NCBI RefSeq assembly: GCF_040182365.1
Contig: NZ_CP144460.1
Location: 1,240,001 to 1,304,000, forward strand
Direction of reading: 5' to 3'
Source of the DNA: Xanthomonas sp. 10-10
Lineage (GTDB): Bacteria > Pseudomonadota > Gammaproteobacteria > Xanthomonadales > Xanthomonadaceae
DNA length: 64,000 nt
Each line of letters starts with the position of its first letter. Position 1 is the stretch's first letter. Of the stretch, positions 32,373 through 40,225 are shown piece by piece. Under the pieces are notes generated by a model. The model was not told the DNA's origin, searched no databases, and saw only the letters and a list, made by a program, of their open reading frames with translations. The position numbers and the translations under genes are program-made.

Positions 32373-32926
32373 AGGAAATCCTCGAACTGTTTTTGTAACG
32401 CGTCGCGCGCGCGCGACAGATGAGTTTTGACCGAACCTTCGGAGCAGCCCATCGCCTTGGCGGTGGTGGCCACATCCAGGTCTTCCAGCACGCGCAGCGT
32501 GAATGCCTCGCGCTGGCGTGCCGGCAGGTTGCGCAGCGCCTGGACCAGTCGCCGGTAGGCCTGCTGATGTTGCTGCTCGCCGACCGGTCCGATGCCGGGG
32601 TCGGCCCAATCGATCGGGCCCTCGTCATCGGCGCGCTCGGCCGGCGCCCAGAATTTCAGGCGGAAGCTCCGGCGGCGCTGCAGGTCGATGATGCGGCTGC
32701 GCAGGATGCTCCAGAACAGCGGCGTCCATTCCTCTGCCGGCCGTTCGCGGTAGCCGAGCAGCTTGACCATGGCGTCCTGCACGGCATCCAGCGCGTCTTC
32801 GCGGTGACGCAGACCGGCCTCGGCAAACCGGAACGCACGCGGGCCGATGCCGGCCAGGAAGGCGTCCAGCGACACCGGGACGGCGGCGGCCGTTGCAGAA
32901 GGCTGCGGATCGAAAGGGGTTCCCAC
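32369..32926 (-). CDS. ECF-type RNA polymerase sigma factor
   Basis: The protein is about 185 residues. Region 2 covers FRFAEAGLRHREDALDAVQD, then AMVKLL and WSILRSRIIDLQRRR. Region 4 covers LRNLPARQREAFTLRVLEDL, then ATTAKAMGCSEGSVKTHLSR. The start is uncertain: I give a GTG ending at 32926. In-frame starts at GTG 32932 and TTG 32965 are possible and would not change the domains. It is first in a tightly overlapping sigma/anti-sigma-like/DUF3106 operon on the opposite strand to pnt, with its 5' end beside the promoter of pntAB. Confidence 0.85.
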   Translation of the reverse strand: MGTPFDPQPSATAAAVPVSLDAFLAGIGPRAFRFAEAGLRHREDALDAVQDAMVKLLGYRERPAEEWTPLFWSILRSRIIDLQRRRSFRLKFWAPAERADDEGPIDWADPGIGPVGEQQHQQAYRRLVQALRNLPARQREAFTLRVLEDLDVATTAKAMGCSEGSVKTHLSRARDALQKQFEDFL

Positions 32927-32984
32927 CAGCACAGCGTAGCTTCCGCGAGGACGATACGACGTCAACGGCCCAGCGCCGATTCGG

Positions 32985-33011
32985 TTGACATGCCCGATGC
33001 GTGGGTATGAT
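32985..33011 (+). promoter_or_regulatory. Promoter-like sequence ahead of pntAB
   Basis: TTGACA (32985-32990) and TATGAT (33006-33011) are near-perfect -35 and -10 boxes, but with a short 15-bp spacer. The pntAB start is 35 bp after the -10. It would allow pntAB-pntB to be expressed independently of pntAA, which lies beyond the interrupting sigma operon. Confidence 0.6.
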
Positions 33012-33045
33012 CGGCGGGCCGCAACGGCCAGTGGAGCGAAAGACG

Positions 33046-33348
33046 ATGAGCGACGGATTCGTAGCGCTGTACATCTTCATGCTGGCGGCCATCGCCGGCC
33101 ACGTCATCATCTCGCGGGTGCCGGTGATCCTGCATACCCCGCTGATGTCCGGTTCCAACTTCATCCACGGCATCGTGCTGATCGGTGCGATGGTGGTGCT
33201 GGGGCATGCCGATACCACCCTGGAAAAAACACTGGGGTTCGTCGCGGTGGTACTGGGTGCGGGCAACGCGGCCGGTGGCTACGTGGTGACCGAGCGGATG
33301 CTGGAGATGTTCAAATCCAGCCGTAAGCCTGGCGGAGATGCGCCATGA
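33046..33348 (+). CDS. pntAB: NAD(P) transhydrogenase subunit alpha part 2
   Basis: The 100-residue membrane protein forms the N-terminal part of the transhydrogenase proton channel. It has three to four hydrophobic segments (ALYIFMLAAIAGHVIIS, FIHGIVLIGAMVVLG, LGFVAVVLGAGNAAGGYVVT). Length is normal for the separate subunit. The ATG at 33046 fits the family start; an upstream in-frame codon adds only non-family sequence. Its stop overlaps the pntB start by 4 bp (ATGA). Confidence 0.93.
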   Translation: MSDGFVALYIFMLAAIAGHVIISRVPVILHTPLMSGSNFIHGIVLIGAMVVLGHADTTLEKTLGFVAVVLGAGNAAGGYVVTERMLEMFKSSRKPGGDAP

Positions 33349-34802
33349 ACGTCTCCACCCCCGAATTGCTGGATTGGCTGGTCAAGTCCAGCTACCTGAT
33401 TGCAGCCACGCTGTTCCTGCTCGGCCTGCAGCGCATGGCCTCGCCACTGACCGCGCGCAGCGGCATCCGCTGGGCCGGGCTGGGCATGCTGATCGCCACG
33501 GTGGCCACGTTCTTCCTGCCCGAATTGCACAACGTGCCGTTGATCCTGGCCGCACTGGCGATCGGCAGCGGGGTTGCGTGGTGGTCGGCCAAGAAGGTGG
33601 CCATCACCGACATGCCGCAGATGGTGGCGTTGTACAACGGCATGGGCGGCGGCTCGGCGGCGGCGATCGGGGCGGTGGAGCTGCTGCGGTTTTCGTTCTT
33701 CGCCAATCGCGACACCGCGCACTGGAGCGCCCAGGCGATCGCCGAGCTGGCGGCGCGGCGGCCGGACACCACCACCGTGGTGCTGGCGGTGATCGGCTCG
33801 GCCATCGGTGCGGTGTCCTTATCAGGTTCGATCATCGCCTGGGCCAAGCTGGACGGCCGGCTCGACCGTCGGGTGACCTTTCCCGGCCAGCAGGCGGTCA
33901 ATCTGCTGATCGCGCTGGCGCTGGTGGTGCTCGGCATCTGGGCGGCCACCAGTCTGCAGCCGCTGGCGATCATCGGCTTCTTCGTGGTGGCGCTGGCGTT
34001 GGGCGTGTTGATGACGCTGCCGATCGGCGGCGCCGACATGCCGGTGGTGATCTCGCTGTACAACGCGTTCACCGGCCTGGCGGTGGCGTTCGAAGGCTAT
34101 GTACTGGGCAACGAGGCGCTAATCATCGCCGGCATGATGGTCGGCGCGGCCGGCATCCTGCTGACGCGCTTGATGGCCAAGGCGATGAACCGGCCGATCA
34201 GCGGCGTGCTGTTCTCCCACTTCGGCGGCGGTGGTCAGGCGCAGGAGATCAGCGGGGCGCAAAAGCCGATCGAGGCCGGCGATGTGGCGGCGATGATGGC
34301 CTTCGCCGAGCGGGTGGTGATCGTGCCTGGCTACGGCATGGCGGTGGCGCAGGCGCAGCACAAGATCTGGGAGCTGGCGCAGCGGCTGATCGCGCGCGGG
34401 GTCAAGGTGAAGTTCGCGATCCACCCGGTCGCCGGGCGCATGCCGGGGCACATGAACGTGCTGCTGGCCGAAGCCGGCGTGCCCTACGACCTCATCGCCG
34501 ATATGGACGACATCAACCCCGAGTTCGCCAGCACCGATGTCTCGCTGGTGATCGGCGCCAACGATGTGGTCAACCCGGTCGCCAAGACCGACCCGGCCAG
34601 CCCGATCTACGGTATGCCGATCCTGGACGTGGTCAATTCACGCAACACCGTGGTGATCAAGCGTGGCAAGGGCACCGGGTTTGCCGGCATCGAAAATGCG
34701 CTGTTCTACGCCGACAACACCCGCATGTTGTATGGCGACGGTGCGGAAGCGGCCGGCGCGCTGGTCAGTGAGTTGAAGGCGCTGGATGGGGGCGGGCACT
34801 GA
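33345..34802 (+). CDS. pntB: NAD(P) transhydrogenase subunit beta
   Basis: PntB supplies the rest of the membrane channel and the NADP(H)-binding dIII domain. It exchanges hydride between NADH and NADP+ at the expense of the proton gradient. The 485-residue protein has eight to nine TM helices in its first 280 residues. The dIII domain has VIVPGYGMAVAQAQ, HPVAGRMPGHMNVLLAEA and VIGANDVVNP. Length is normal. It is the last gene of the transcript; a 0.8-kb repeat-rich spacer follows. Confidence 0.95.
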   Translation: MNVSTPELLDWLVKSSYLIAATLFLLGLQRMASPLTARSGIRWAGLGMLIATVATFFLPELHNVPLILAALAIGSGVAWWSAKKVAITDMPQMVALYNGMGGGSAAAIGAVELLRFSFFANRDTAHWSAQAIAELAARRPDTTTVVLAVIGSAIGAVSLSGSIIAWAKLDGRLDRRVTFPGQQAVNLLIALALVVLGIWAATSLQPLAIIGFFVVALALGVLMTLPIGGADMPVVISLYNAFTGLAVAFEGYVLGNEALIIAGMMVGAAGILLTRLMAKAMNRPISGVLFSHFGGGGQAQEISGAQKPIEAGDVAAMMAFAERVVIVPGYGMAVAQAQHKIWELAQRLIARGVKVKFAIHPVAGRMPGHMNVLLAEAGVPYDLIADMDDINPEFASTDVSLVIGANDVVNPVAKTDPASPIYGMPILDVVNSRNTVVIKRGKGTGFAGIENALFYADNTRMLYGDGAEAAGALVSELKALDGGGH

Positions 34803-35030
34803 GGCGTTGTGCGACTGATTTAGCGGATGAATTTGCGAAGCCACTTGGTCGAGGGGCGGTGTTCTCGCTGCCAGTTCCTTGCAGCTGAGCGCAGATCGGC
34901 TGCTTCACGAGCGATCTATTCGCACTATCTGGCCAGCCTTATCAGCCAGCCCGAAACAAGCCACCGAGCTTTTGAGTCACAGCAGTGCTTAGTGACAGTC
35001 AAACGCTCGGCTCGTCGAGTGCGCGGTGCC

Positions 35031-35117
35031 CTCACCGCTTGCGGGACACGCCGTGAATCCGTCCGTGGAGGCTCCTTGGCGGCATCCATGCCGCCAAGGG
35101 TCCCGCAACCGGCGAGG
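35031..35117. repeat. Intergenic repeat, left copy of an inverted pair
   Basis: About 85 bp containing GCGGGACACGCC and a 26-bp palindrome (35074-35099; 12-bp arms CCTTGGCGGCAT). The same element occurs in reverse orientation at 35338-35419. Both lie in the 779-bp spacer 34803-35581, in which I see no gene with a recognisable domain. Confidence 0.8.
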
Positions 35118-35337
35118 ACACCGCACCAGGAGTTGGTCGGTGCTCGAATGAAAAGCTGCCTGTTGCGATTGCAAGTCTTGCGTTGGGACGCTGAAAAGTT
35201 TGCAGGTTGCTTTGTTGAGCCGCTGCCGTTATTCGGTTTGCGCTGGAAAGCTGATCGAACGCACGGTGATCTGAACCACGCACACCATGCCTTGCTTGCA
35301 ACCAAACCACCGACCATCTCGACAGGTCCTTGCCCGT

Positions 35338-35419
35338 CCACCGTCGCGGGACCTTACGCGGCATGGATGCCGCGTAAGAGCCTACAAGGACGTACTTGCG
35401 GCGTGTCCCGCGAGGGTGG
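35338..35419. repeat. Intergenic repeat, right copy of an inverted pair
   Basis: The reverse complement of this stretch aligns over its whole length with 35031-35117, sharing GCGGGACACGCC and a central palindrome (35353-35378, arms CTTACGCGGCAT). The palindrome arms differ between the copies in a compensating way, which suggests that the hairpin, not the exact sequence, is conserved. Confidence 0.8.
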
Positions 35420-35581
35420 GCTGGCAAGGGCCCCGCAACCAAGCCGCAGAGCTCTCCCGGATATCGCTGCGTCAGGAAAATAAAGCGCCAGCGCTAAGCA
35501 GGAGCGGCGTGACTTGAGCGGTGCACATCAAGCATCAGCTTCAACGGATGCCTATCAGCAGCCGTTGCGAGCACGTCCGAC

Positions 35582-36001
35582 TCAGCGCGCCGCCCACCAC
35601 GCCAGGACCAGCGCGGCGGCATAGCACAGCAGGTCGAAGCCGTTGTTGGCCAGTTGCAGCAGGGTCCATGCCAGCCCGGTGCCCATCTTTTGTGCCGAGG
35701 TCCACGGGTCCAGGCCCAGTGCGCTACCCAGCTGCGCCGAGGCGATGCCCCAGTTGGCGCCGACGATGATCAGTGCGGTGGTCGCCACTGTCACCCCGAT
35801 ACGCAACCGGCCGGCGCGCAACGTACCCAGGCGCAGCATCCACGCCACTTCCAGCGCAACCAGCACTGCCATCCAGCCGGCCTGGTTGCCCAGCGCAAGG
35901 GCAATCAGCAGCCAGGCGATGAGGGCGGTAACGCTTCCCAGCAGCAGGAGCGGGGGCCAGAGCCAGTGGGCGGTTCTGGCGGACGCGGAAGTGGGCGGCA
36001 T
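35582..36001 (-). CDS. Small integral membrane protein
   Basis: The 139-residue protein has about four hydrophobic helices (LWPPLLLLGSVTALIAWLLI, WMAVLVALEVAWML, VTVATTALIIVGANWGI, FDLLCYAAALVLAWW). I recognise no family. The ATG ending at 36001 places a short polar N-terminus before the first helix; a start eight codons upstream is possible. It stands alone between the repeat-rich spacer and the divergent sufT gene. Confidence 0.7.
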   Translation of the reverse strand: MPPTSASARTAHWLWPPLLLLGSVTALIAWLLIALALGNQAGWMAVLVALEVAWMLRLGTLRAGRLRIGVTVATTALIIVGANWGIASAQLGSALGLDPWTSAQKMGTGLAWTLLQLANNGFDLLCYAAALVLAWWAAR

Positions 36002-36196
36002 TGGGGCTCCTGACAGTGCACACATGATAGAGCGCGTGGCGCGCTTTGCGCTGCATTGCCGGCCTGAGCCACGGTGGCTGCAGATGACTGTGTTTCAGAT
36101 GGAATGCAGCGTCGGCGGCACGACCGGCAGCGGCATCGCCTTGGTCGGCTAGAATGGCCGACTTGCGCGCGTCCGGCGCGGCCCCATATCCAGCCC

Positions 36197-36751
36197 ATGT
36201 ACTCCCGTAGCAGCGAACCCGTCCAGTTCGAACGCGATTGCGATGCCGTCATGGTGCCGCAGGGCGATTCGGTGACCCTGCCCGCAGGCAGTTATGGCTA
36301 TATCACCCAGGCCCTGGGTGGCAGCTACACGGTTTTTGTCGAAGGCAATCTGTTCCGCATTGCCGGCAAGGATGGTGATGCGATCGGCAAGGAGGCCCCG
36401 CCGGGGCTGGAATTGCCCGACAACGCCAGCGACGAGGAAGTGGAAGCCCTGGTGTGGCAGCAGCTACGCACCTGCTTCGACCCGGAAATCCCGTTCAACA
36501 TCGTCGATCTGGGCCTGGTCTACGAGGCGGTGGTCAGCCATCGCGAAGAGGACGACCAGCGCCGGGTGGACGTGAAGATGACCCTCACCGCGCCCGGTTG
36601 CGGCATGGGCGAGATCCTGGTCGACGACGTGCGCAGCAAGGTGGAAATGATCCCGACCATTGCCGAGGCCGACGTCGAGCTGGTGTTCGACCCGCCGTGG
36701 GGCCGGCATATGATGTCCGAAGCGGCCCGTCTCGAGACCGGCATGCTCTGA
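36197..36751 (+). CDS. sufT: Iron-sulfur cluster assembly factor SufT
   Basis: The 184-residue protein has an N-terminal extension (about 1-75) found in SufT and a MIP18/DUF59 domain: LRTCFDPEIPFNIVDLGLVY, then MTLTAPGCGMGEIL with the conserved cysteine, and VELVFDPPWG. SufT helps Fe-S cluster maturation under high demand. No other suf genes are in the window. I use the ATG at 36197, where the family start fits; the longer upstream frame is Arg-rich without domain. It is 12 bp upstream of ilvE and probably co-transcribed. Confidence 0.9.
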   Translation: MYSRSSEPVQFERDCDAVMVPQGDSVTLPAGSYGYITQALGGSYTVFVEGNLFRIAGKDGDAIGKEAPPGLELPDNASDEEVEALVWQQLRTCFDPEIPFNIVDLGLVYEAVVSHREEDDQRRVDVKMTLTAPGCGMGEILVDDVRSKVEMIPTIAEADVELVFDPPWGRHMMSEAARLETGML

Positions 36752-36763
36752 CCGTCAGGCGCC

Positions 36764-37903
36764 ATGTCCGTAGATGTGGCGCCGCGTCCTTATCGCCCGC
36801 CATACAGGAATCTTCCGGTGTCCGTGTCCTTCGCTTCCACCCGTTCTCCGTCGCCGCGCAGCGCCGACGAACTGTCCGTGATCCTGGCCGCGCCCGGTTT
36901 CGGGCTGCATTTCACTGACCACATGGTCGCCATTTCCTGGAACAACGAGCAGGGCTGGCATGACGCCCAGGTGCGCGCCTACGGGCCGCTGCAGCTGGAC
37001 CCGGCTGCCTCCGTGCTGCATTACGGCCAGGAAATCTTCGAAGGCATCAAGGCCTACCGGCATGCCGACGGCTCGATCTGGACCTTCCGTCCGCAGGCCA
37101 ATGGCGAGCGCCTGCAGCGCTCGGCGCGCCGTCTGGCGCTGCCGGAACTGCCGGTGGACCTGTTTGTCGAATCGCTGCGCCAGCTGGTGGCCGTGGATGC
37201 CGGCTGGGTGCCGTCGGCGCCGGAAACCAGCCTGTATTTCCGTCCGTTCATGATTGCCGACGAGGCCTTCCTGGGCGTGCGCGCCGCGCACAAGGCCTCC
37301 TACTACGTCATCGCAAGTCCCGCCGGCCCGTATTTCGCCAAGGGCGTGGCGCCGGTGTCGATCTGGTTGTCCACCGAGTACGCACGTGCGGCCAAGGGCG
37401 GCACCGGCGCGGCCAAGTGCGGCGGCAACTATGCCGCTTCGTTGCTGCCGCAGCAGAAGGCCTATGCACAGGGCTGCTCGCAGGTGCTGTTCCTGGACCC
37501 GGTGGAAGGCAAGTACATCGAGGAACTGGGTGGCATGAACGTGTTCCTGGTCTACAAGGACGGCACGCTGGTGACGCCGGAATTGTCCGGCAGCATTCTG
37601 GAAGGCATCACCCGTGACAGCATCCTGCAGCTGGCGCGCGACCGCGGCATGCGCGTGATCGAGCGCAAGGTGTCCATCGACGAATGGAAGCAGGGCGTGG
37701 CGTCGGGCGAGATCAGCGAAGTATTCGCCTGCGGCACTGCCGCAGTGGTCACCCCGATCGGTGAGCTCAAGGGCGACGGCTTTGCGGTGGGCGACCTGTC
37801 GGCTCCTGCCGGCGAAGTCACCATGTCGCTGCGTCAGGAATTGACCGATATCCAGTACGGCCGCGTGCCCGACCGGCATGGGTGGCTGGTGCGCTTGTCC
37901 TGA
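36764..37903 (+). CDS. ilvE: Branched-chain amino acid aminotransferase
   Basis: IlvE makes valine, leucine and isoleucine from their keto acids. The 379-residue protein belongs to the class IV PLP enzymes of the longer (eukaryote/Gram-positive-like) BCAT type. Conserved features are LHYGQEIFEGIKAYR, the PLP lysine (Lys218 here) in AAKCGGNYAASLLPQ, QVLFLDPVEGKYIEELGGMN and the phosphate-binding FACGTAAVVTPI. The true start may be a GTG at 36818 or 36824, since the first 18 residues look unlike the family. A strong terminator follows. Confidence 0.93.
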   Translation: MSVDVAPRPYRPPYRNLPVSVSFASTRSPSPRSADELSVILAAPGFGLHFTDHMVAISWNNEQGWHDAQVRAYGPLQLDPAASVLHYGQEIFEGIKAYRHADGSIWTFRPQANGERLQRSARRLALPELPVDLFVESLRQLVAVDAGWVPSAPETSLYFRPFMIADEAFLGVRAAHKASYYVIASPAGPYFAKGVAPVSIWLSTEYARAAKGGTGAAKCGGNYAASLLPQQKAYAQGCSQVLFLDPVEGKYIEELGGMNVFLVYKDGTLVTPELSGSILEGITRDSILQLARDRGMRVIERKVSIDEWKQGVASGEISEVFACGTAAVVTPIGELKGDGFAVGDLSAPAGEVTMSLRQELTDIQYGRVPDRHGWLVRLS

Positions 37904-37928
37904 GTCAGCGGCACATCGTCAAAAACAG

Positions 37929-37960
37929 GCCCCTGCGCGTCAGCGCAGGGGCTTTTTTTT
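37929..37960 (+). terminator. Rho-independent terminator after ilvE
   Basis: A perfect 10-bp GC stem (37929-37938 with 37943-37952), a 4-nt GTCA loop and eight Ts lie 26 bp after the ilvE stop. The rest of the spacer to 38219 is AT-richer and should hold the promoter of the first protease gene; I could not pick a convincing -35/-10 pair in it. Confidence 0.95.
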
Positions 37961-38219
37961 GGCTGCCGTGCAGCAATAACGACAGGTGCACCGTCAAAAA
38001 ACTGTGGGAAGCGGACTGAACAGACATGATGCTTGTCACAAAACTGATATTTAAGTTTCAAAAGTGTCGATTTCGTATTGTCCAGTCTGGTTGCAGTGGG
38101 ATAGGTTCGCTGAACGGATCGATAACAGGGGATCGATGCCGGGGACTCGGCGCCGACCTGTGCAGGCGGTGCCGGATTACACCGCCAAGGCGGTTCTCTT
38201 TGATTTGGAAGGGAATTCG

Positions 38220-39965
38220 ATGTCGAACGAGTCTTTCCGCAAGCGTCCTCGCACGCTTACCGTCCTGGGCGCTACCGCGCTGACCTCCCTGTTGCTGGCG
38301 ACGCCTGCGTTTGCCGGTGAGGTCTACCTGGATGGTCTTGCAACTGCCCAAACCCATCAGAAATTCATCGTGACCTACAAGGACGGCAGCACTGCGCTGG
38401 CCAGTCCGAGCGCGTTGAGCAGTTCGTTGCGTGCCGCCGCACGCGCGATGCCGGCCAAGGCCGGCAAGGCGCTGGGCCTGGCCTCCGTCCGCCGTCTGGC
38501 ACTGGGGCCGGAACTGATCAAGGCCGACCGCGCGCTGGACCGCGCCGAAGCCGAAACCCTGATGCGCCAGCTGGCCGCCGACCCCAACGTGCAGAGCGTG
38601 GAAGTCGACCAGATCCTGCATGCCACGCTGACGCCCAACGACACCCGGCTGTCCGAGCAATGGGGCTTTGGCACCACCAACGCCGGCCTCAACATCCGTC
38701 CGGCCTGGGACAAGGCCACCGGGACCGGCGTGGTGGTTGCGGTGATCGATACCGGCATCACCACGCACGCCGACCTCAATGCCAACATCCTGCCGGGCTA
38801 CGACTTCATCAGCGACGCCACCACGGCGCGCGATGGCAATGGACGCGACAGCAACCCGGCCGACGAAGGCGACTGGTATGCCGCCAACGAATGCGGCACC
38901 GGCATTCCCGCTGCCAACTCCAGCTGGCACGGCACCCACGTCGCCGGCACGGTGGCCGCGGTGACCAACAACAGCACCGGCGTGGCCGGTACCGCCTACA
39001 ACGCCAAGGTCGTGCCGGTGCGCGTACTCGGCAAGTGCGGCGGTTCGCTGTCGGATATCGCCGACGCCATCGTCTGGTCTTCCGGCGGCAGCGTCAGCGG
39101 CGTGCCGGCCAATGCCAACCCGGCCGAAGTGATCAACATGTCGCTCGGCGGCGGCGGCGCCTGCTCGACCACCATGCAGAACGCGATCAGCGGGGCGGTA
39201 TCGCGCGGTACCACCGTGGTGGTGGCAGCCGGCAACAGCTCGGCCAACGTGTCCGGCTCGCTGCCGGCCAATTGCGCCAATGTGATCGCAGTGGCCGCCA
39301 CGACCTCGGCCGGTGCCAAGGCCAGCTATTCCAACTTCGGTGCCGGTATCGATGTGTCCGCACCGGGCTCGGCGATCCTTTCCACGCTCAACAGCGGCAC
39401 CACCACCCCGGGCAGTGCCAGCTACGCGTCCTACAACGGCACCTCGATGGCGTCCCCGCATGTGGCTGGCGTGGTCGCGCTGGTGCAGTCGGTTGCGCCG
39501 ACCGCGTTGACGCCTGCCGCAGTCGAGACCTTGCTCAAGAACACCGCACGCGCGTTGCCGGGTGCCTGTTCCGGCGGTTGCGGCGCCGGCATCGTCAATG
39601 CCGACGCCGCAGTGACGGCGGCCATCAGCGGCAGCAACGGTGGGGGCGGTGGCGGAACCGGCAATACGCTGACCAACGGCACGCCCGTCACCGGCCTGGG
39701 TGCGGCCAGCGGTGCGGAGCTGAACTACACCATCGCCGTTCCCGCCGGCAGCGGCACGCTGACCGTGGCGATCAGCGGCGGTACCGGCGATGCGGATCTG
39801 TACGTGCGCGCCGGCAGTGCACCGACCGACACCACCTACACCTGCCGCCCGTACCGCAGCGGCAATGCCGAAACCTGCAGCATCACTGCGCCCTCGGGCA
39901 CGTATTACGTGCGGGTCAAGGCGTACAGCACGTTCTCCGGTGTGACCTTGCGCGCCAGCTACTAA
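38220..39965 (+). CDS. Secreted subtilisin-type serine protease with PPC domain (1 of 3)
   Basis: The 581-residue S8 protease has a signal peptide (to about 32, PAFAG) and an inhibitory propeptide (about 33-135). The catalytic domain has Asp177 in VVAVIDTGI, His237 in SWHGTHVAG and Ser409 in NGTSMASPHVAG. A Gly-rich linker (472-480) leads to a C-terminal PPC domain (about 490-581, ending YYVRVKAYSTFSGVTLRASY) that is usually removed on maturation. It is secreted, probably by the type II system. It resembles the major extracellular protease PrtA/Prt1 of X. campestris, as I recall it. It is the first of three tandem paralogues. Confidence 0.93.
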   Translation: MSNESFRKRPRTLTVLGATALTSLLLATPAFAGEVYLDGLATAQTHQKFIVTYKDGSTALASPSALSSSLRAAARAMPAKAGKALGLASVRRLALGPELIKADRALDRAEAETLMRQLAADPNVQSVEVDQILHATLTPNDTRLSEQWGFGTTNAGLNIRPAWDKATGTGVVVAVIDTGITTHADLNANILPGYDFISDATTARDGNGRDSNPADEGDWYAANECGTGIPAANSSWHGTHVAGTVAAVTNNSTGVAGTAYNAKVVPVRVLGKCGGSLSDIADAIVWSSGGSVSGVPANANPAEVINMSLGGGGACSTTMQNAISGAVSRGTTVVVAAGNSSANVSGSLPANCANVIAVAATTSAGAKASYSNFGAGIDVSAPGSAILSTLNSGTTTPGSASYASYNGTSMASPHVAGVVALVQSVAPTALTPAAVETLLKNTARALPGACSGGCGAGIVNADAAVTAAISGSNGGGGGGTGNTLTNGTPVTGLGAASGAELNYTIAVPAGSGTLTVAISGGTGDADLYVRAGSAPTDTTYTCRPYRSGNAETCSITAPSGTYYVRVKAYSTFSGVTLRASY

Positions 39966-40225
39966 GCCTGTCGTTCGACGCTGTTGCGCTGTCTGGCCGC
40001 CTGGCCAGGCAGCGCCGCCTAGCGCTGCCTCCCATCTGCGATGTCCGTCCACGTCTGCCGTTTGGGCAGGCGCTGGCGAGGCATTGCCGCTCGGCCGGAA
40101 TGGACACCGGTCAGTCGTTTCGACGGGCGCCCGTGCCCGTCCATTCCGACCCGATCCGCAGTCTGCGGCAAGGGCGGCCATCTCGCCGCAACCGCGGCAC
40201 TTCATAAAAAACTGAGGAACGATCG

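Noticed and set aside
32019..32609. Longer version of the anti-sigma-like protein
   Set aside because: The added N-terminus lies inside the sigma factor region 4 in another frame; the GTG at 32372 overlaps the sigma stop and has a ribosome binding site.
34827..35483. A 218-residue plus-strand frame in the spacer after pntB
   Set aside because: It runs through both copies of the inverted repeat and shows no domain.
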